Assembly: GCA_019359285.1 (NCBI GenBank)
Contig: JAHHHQ010000025.1
Span: 186,001-250,000 of the forward strand
Source: Nodosilinea sp. WJT8-NPBG4
GTDB lineage: Bacteria > Cyanobacteriota > Cyanobacteriia > Phormidesmidales > Phormidesmidaceae
Length of the DNA: 64,000 bases
Direction of reading: 5' to 3'
Both the position numbers and the translations under genes were made by a program. This document shows positions 61,523 through 64,000 of this stretch, in pieces. The notes under the pieces were generated by a model. It saw only the letters and a list, made by a program, of their open reading frames with translations, made no database searches and was not told where the DNA came from. Numbering within the stretch: position 1 is the first letter of the stretch; every line of letters starts with the position of its first letter.

Positions 61523-62029
61523 TTACCGATCTTCTAAGAGACGCTGCCCCCAGGCTTTGAGCGCTAGCCCCAACTCCAGCCGAGCCCGCTGCCAGCCCTG
61601 CATGAGCCGCTGTCCCCAGCCTTTGGCCTTGGGCAATGTCACCACGATCGCCCCGCCCTGGTAGGCCACCTGCACCTGGCGATTGAGCACGCGCTCGGGC
61701 AGCGGCACCGTCTGCTGAAAATAATTGATCCCCAGGCTCTGGATCAGCGGGCTGCGATAGCCCGACTGCCGCTGGCCGGAAAAGGTAAGTGACTTACTGG
61801 TGGCCCGCACCTGCACGGCTTGGGGCTCTACTCCCGGCAAAAAGGCCGTTACCACCAGAGCGTTGGCGGTGTCCTCAATCTCAATTGAGGGCAACTGTAC
61901 TCGGCCCGTAGGGGAAAGCCCCACGGGCATCAAGGCCGCGGCGATCGCATGCATTTGGGCTTGGGCTGCCCCCAAGCTCCACATGGATTGGGTATTTGGT
62001 GGTTGAGACGATGATTGCCAAGTGGCCAT
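61523..62029 (-). CDS. Small heat-shock protein-like (Hsp20/alpha-crystallin)
   Basis: A 168-residue protein with a divergent alpha-crystallin domain: VVTAFLPGVEPQAVQVRATS (strands of the ACD), LTFSGQRQ, and VQVAYQGGAIVVTLPKAKG with the conserved final ACD strand. The C-terminal IxI-type tail is replaced by a Trp/Gln/Leu-rich amphipathic stretch (WGQRLMQGWQRARLELGLA). So a holdase-like or otherwise diverged role is possible. Confidence 0.8.
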   Translation of the reverse strand: MATWQSSSQPPNTQSMWSLGAAQAQMHAIAAALMPVGLSPTGRVQLPSIEIEDTANALVVTAFLPGVEPQAVQVRATSKSLTFSGQRQSGYRSPLIQSLGINYFQQTVPLPERVLNRQVQVAYQGGAIVVTLPKAKGWGQRLMQGWQRARLELGLALKAWGQRLLEDR

Positions 62030-62161
62030 AGCCTTAACTCTCTGCTTTCTATACTTAAATCATCGCGGCAAGCCCGCTATTCCGCAGGGAGGAAAGCCCC
62101 CTGTCCTAAGGTGGTATAACCGCCATGCCTCGTTAGTCATGTCGCGATCGCCGCCGTCTTG

Positions 62162-63229
62162 ATGCGCAAAATCATCCATGTCGATATGGACGCCTTCTAC
62201 GCCTCCGTAGAACAGCGAGACTTTCCTCAGTACCGAGGCAAGCCTCTGGTGGTAGGCGGTCGTCCTGAGCAGCGGGGGGCCGTAGCGGCGGCCAGCTACG
62301 AGGCCCGCCAGTACGGCATTCATTCCGCTATGCCCGCCCGCATCGCCCAGCAGCGTTGCCCCAACCTGATTTTTGCTCGCCCGCGCTTTGAGGTTTACAA
62401 AGCCGTTTCCCAGCAAATTCGAGCTGTCTTTCACCGCTACACTGATTTGGTTGAGCCTCTTTCCCTCGATGAGGCCTACCTGGATGTCACCACCAATGCT
62501 TTTGAGGAGCCCTCGGCTCTGGTGCTGGCCCGCGCCATTAAAGCCGACATCCACAACACCACCCAGCTCACCGCCTCGGCGGGGGTGTCGGTCAACAAGT
62601 TTCTTGCCAAAATGGCCAGCGGCCAAAATAAACCCGACGGCCTCACCCTGATTTTGCCCGAGCAGGCCGAGGCCTTTGTCGCCGCGTTGCCGATTGAAAA
62701 GTTTCACGGTATTGGCTACGTAACCGCTCGCAAAATGCGCGCCCTGGGCATTGCTACTGGGGCCGACTTGCGCCAGCGGACCGAAGCTGACCTAGTGCAG
62801 CACTTTGGCAAGGTGGGGCATTTCTACTACCACGTCGCCCAGGGCCAGGACGATCGCCCCGTCAACCCCAACCGGATTCGCAAATCGCTGGGGGCGGAGC
62901 GATCGTTCTCGCCCGACCTCACCAATCTGGTGGATATGACCGTAGCGCTAGAGGGTGTCGCCGCTGAAGTGATCAGCCGCCTGCAAGAACAGCGCTGCCG
63001 AGGCTACACCCTCACCCTCAAGGTCAAGTACGCCAACTATCGGCAGATTACCCGCAGCCACACTTTTGTCGCCGCCATTGGCGCTGAGTCACCTATTTTG
63101 CCCTGGGCCGAAGAAATGCTCTTAGCTCACTGCGATCGCAGCCAACCTGTACGCCTGTTTGGCCTCACCCTCTCTAACCTAGAACCGACCGGAGAGCCCG
63201 ACCATGTGCAGCTGTCCCTAGAAGTTTAA
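62162..63229 (+). CDS. dinB: DNA polymerase IV (Y-family)
   Basis: Error-prone translesion polymerase, 355 residues. Seen: IIHVDMDAFYASVEQRD with the first catalytic Asp pair, palm YEARQYGIHSAMPARI, PLSLDEAYLDVT with the second catalytic Asp-Glu, HhH-like FHGIGYVTARKMRALG and the little-finger domain at the C-terminus. The frame opens with TTG 62159, but ATG 62162 is the natural start. No clear C-terminal clamp-binding motif was seen. Convergent with the MAPEG gene, 13 nt apart. Confidence 0.96.
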   Translation: MRKIIHVDMDAFYASVEQRDFPQYRGKPLVVGGRPEQRGAVAAASYEARQYGIHSAMPARIAQQRCPNLIFARPRFEVYKAVSQQIRAVFHRYTDLVEPLSLDEAYLDVTTNAFEEPSALVLARAIKADIHNTTQLTASAGVSVNKFLAKMASGQNKPDGLTLILPEQAEAFVAALPIEKFHGIGYVTARKMRALGIATGADLRQRTEADLVQHFGKVGHFYYHVAQGQDDRPVNPNRIRKSLGAERSFSPDLTNLVDMTVALEGVAAEVISRLQEQRCRGYTLTLKVKYANYRQITRSHTFVAAIGAESPILPWAEEMLLAHCDRSQPVRLFGLTLSNLEPTGEPDHVQLSLEV

Positions 63230-63242
63230 GACGCCACCTAGG

Positions 63243-63755
63243 TTACCCCTGGCTTAACGCCAGCAGCGCCGTATAGACGCAGGCTCCGGCACCAACAAGG
63301 TAGACAAACCAGGTCAGAAAGAACCCAATTGCCCGACCCGGCGATGGCCCATAGGTTTTGATCAGTCCCCAGGCGTGGGCGATGCGAGCCACGGTCAGGG
63401 TAATGCCCAACATCCACACTAACCAGGTTGAAGCCTGCATTAATTCCAGCGCCAGAATGAACAGCAGGGCGAGGGGAACGTGTTCGACAAAATTGCCGTA
63501 GGCGCGGACTTTGCGCTGCAACAAGCCGTCGTCGCTAGTCTTGGGGGCTACTGATTTTTGCGCGTAGCCTTCGACAAAGGCAGCCCATTTACTTGGGTTT
63601 TCTAAATAGTCTGGCTGGTTTGACACATCGGACTGAGATGCTCCGTGCCAAATTCGGGTGCTGATCCGCTCTATCACTACTAGGTAAGACAGGGCCAGAG
63701 CAATAAGGCCGTGCAAGCCAATAAACAAAGTTGAGATCGGAATGAGGCTAGCCAT
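63243..63755 (-). CDS. MAPEG-family membrane protein
   Basis: A 170-residue four-helix membrane protein. Seen: hydrophobic helices near residues 8-28, 93-112, 115-135 and 143-165; the family-typical loop RAYGNFVEHVPLALLF and ARIAHAWGLIKTYGP. Family: MAPEG proteins bind glutathione and eicosanoids in animals; bacterial members are mostly uncharacterised. A ~40-residue insert precedes the RAYGNFVEH motif. Confidence 0.88.
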   Translation of the reverse strand: MASLIPISTLFIGLHGLIALALSYLVVIERISTRIWHGASQSDVSNQPDYLENPSKWAAFVEGYAQKSVAPKTSDDGLLQRKVRAYGNFVEHVPLALLFILALELMQASTWLVWMLGITLTVARIAHAWGLIKTYGPSPGRAIGFFLTWFVYLVGAGACVYTALLALSQG

Positions 63756-63853
63756 ACAGACTCACCCAATTGAGTAGCTGCCAAAATTTAACCACAAACT
63801 AGAAGGCCGTTGGCAACCAAGGGGAGGGCCCTTTATCGGTCAAAACTGTACAG

Positions 63854-64000
63854 CTACTCGCCTTTTTGCCCTAGCCCCTGCCAAAGCACGGCTTCGCTGG
63901 GCATCACCAAACCTTGACCTGACGTTTCGGCTTGCTCGATCGCAACTAGGGTCGTCGCAGCACCGACAAAGGTAGCGGCGGCCAAAACAGCAGCCACAGT
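63854..64000 (-). CDS. C-terminal end of an unidentified protein (cut by window edge)
   Basis: The minus strand has an open frame of 48 codons running off the right edge and ending at stop 63854. It reads as an Ala/Thr/Val-rich, probably membrane or export segment (TVAAVLAAATFVGAATT) followed by a polar tail with LVMPSEAVLWQG. Composition fits coding DNA. No family is recognised from this fragment. Confidence 0.6.
   Translation of the reverse strand, partial: TVAAVLAAATFVGAATTLVAIEQAETSGQGLVMPSEAVLWQGLGQKGE

Noticed and set aside
1..64000. CRISPR arrays, rRNA genes and complete insertion sequences
   Set aside because: No regularly spaced repeat series, rRNA core sequence or transposase with terminal repeats was seen.

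Overview
The window comes from a cyanobacterium. The HIP1 octamer gcgatcgc recurs throughout (for example 615-622 and 4592-4599), the sequence is moderately GC-rich, and the gene content fits: a LabA-like NYN protein, nickel superoxide dismutase with its own maturation protease, a eukaryote-type squalene synthase, squalene-hopene cyclase, and a GH13_18 sugar phosphorylase. Repeat-rich intergenic DNA and EPS/sugar genes suggest a filamentous or mat-forming lineage of the Leptolyngbya/Nodosilinea/Phormidium kind, but no marker here fixes the genus. No rRNA, CRISPR array or intact insertion sequence was seen.

Region 1 (1-2.1 kb) holds the C-terminal part of a large signalling protein with GAF, GGDEF and EAL domains. 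Region 2 (2.3-17.7 kb) is a hopanoid locus. Squalene synthase, squalene-hopene cyclase, HpnH, HpnG and an HpnO-like aminotransferase would together run farnesyl-PP to squalene, hopene, adenosylhopane, ribosylhopane and aminobacteriohopanetriol. HpnB, an RND permease, a cyclic-peptide-type ABC exporter, a sulfotransferase (8 nt behind hpnO) and an MFS carrier are interleaved, so a sulfated or exported hopanoid is a reasonable hypothesis. A PIN-type toxin-antitoxin pair sits inside it.

Region 3 (18-36 kb) is a galactose/sugar island. It has a GH1-RmlD fusion, UDP-galactopyranose mutase, a glycosyltransferase, GalE, a cupin-like protein, GH43, a PhyH-type dioxygenase, a metallo-beta-lactamase-fold hydrolase, and the tight run GH2, GalT, M24-like pseudo-peptidase, GalK, HflX. 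Together these could release galactose from glycans, push it through the Leloir pathway, and turn UDP-galactose into UDP-galactofuranose for surface polysaccharide. Two palindromic MITE-like elements lie here.

Region 4 (36-56 kb) is mostly housekeeping: tRNA-Thr(CGT), a LabA-like protein, an Excalibur/NUC1 lipoprotein nuclease, SodN-SodX, a HAD phosphatase, a DnaJ-type co-chaperone, a cytosine deaminase-like enzyme, a 28-residue membrane peptide, malate dehydrogenase, a cyclic-nucleotide/EAL protein, a PhoH/PIN ATPase, ProS with two cell-envelope-type genes, a HAS-barrel-like protein, CobS and HicAB. Region 5 (56-64 kb) is more accessory: a GH13_18 phosphorylase, a hemN remnant, a repeat that matches one at 2.1 kb, an unusual C2-like plus papain-like protein, a small heat-shock protein, DNA polymerase IV, a MAPEG protein and a truncated gene at the right edge.

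Starts were moved from the longest open frame where a Shine-Dalgarno sequence or family alignment favoured it; each case is stated. All functional calls rest on motif recognition by eye, without database searches.
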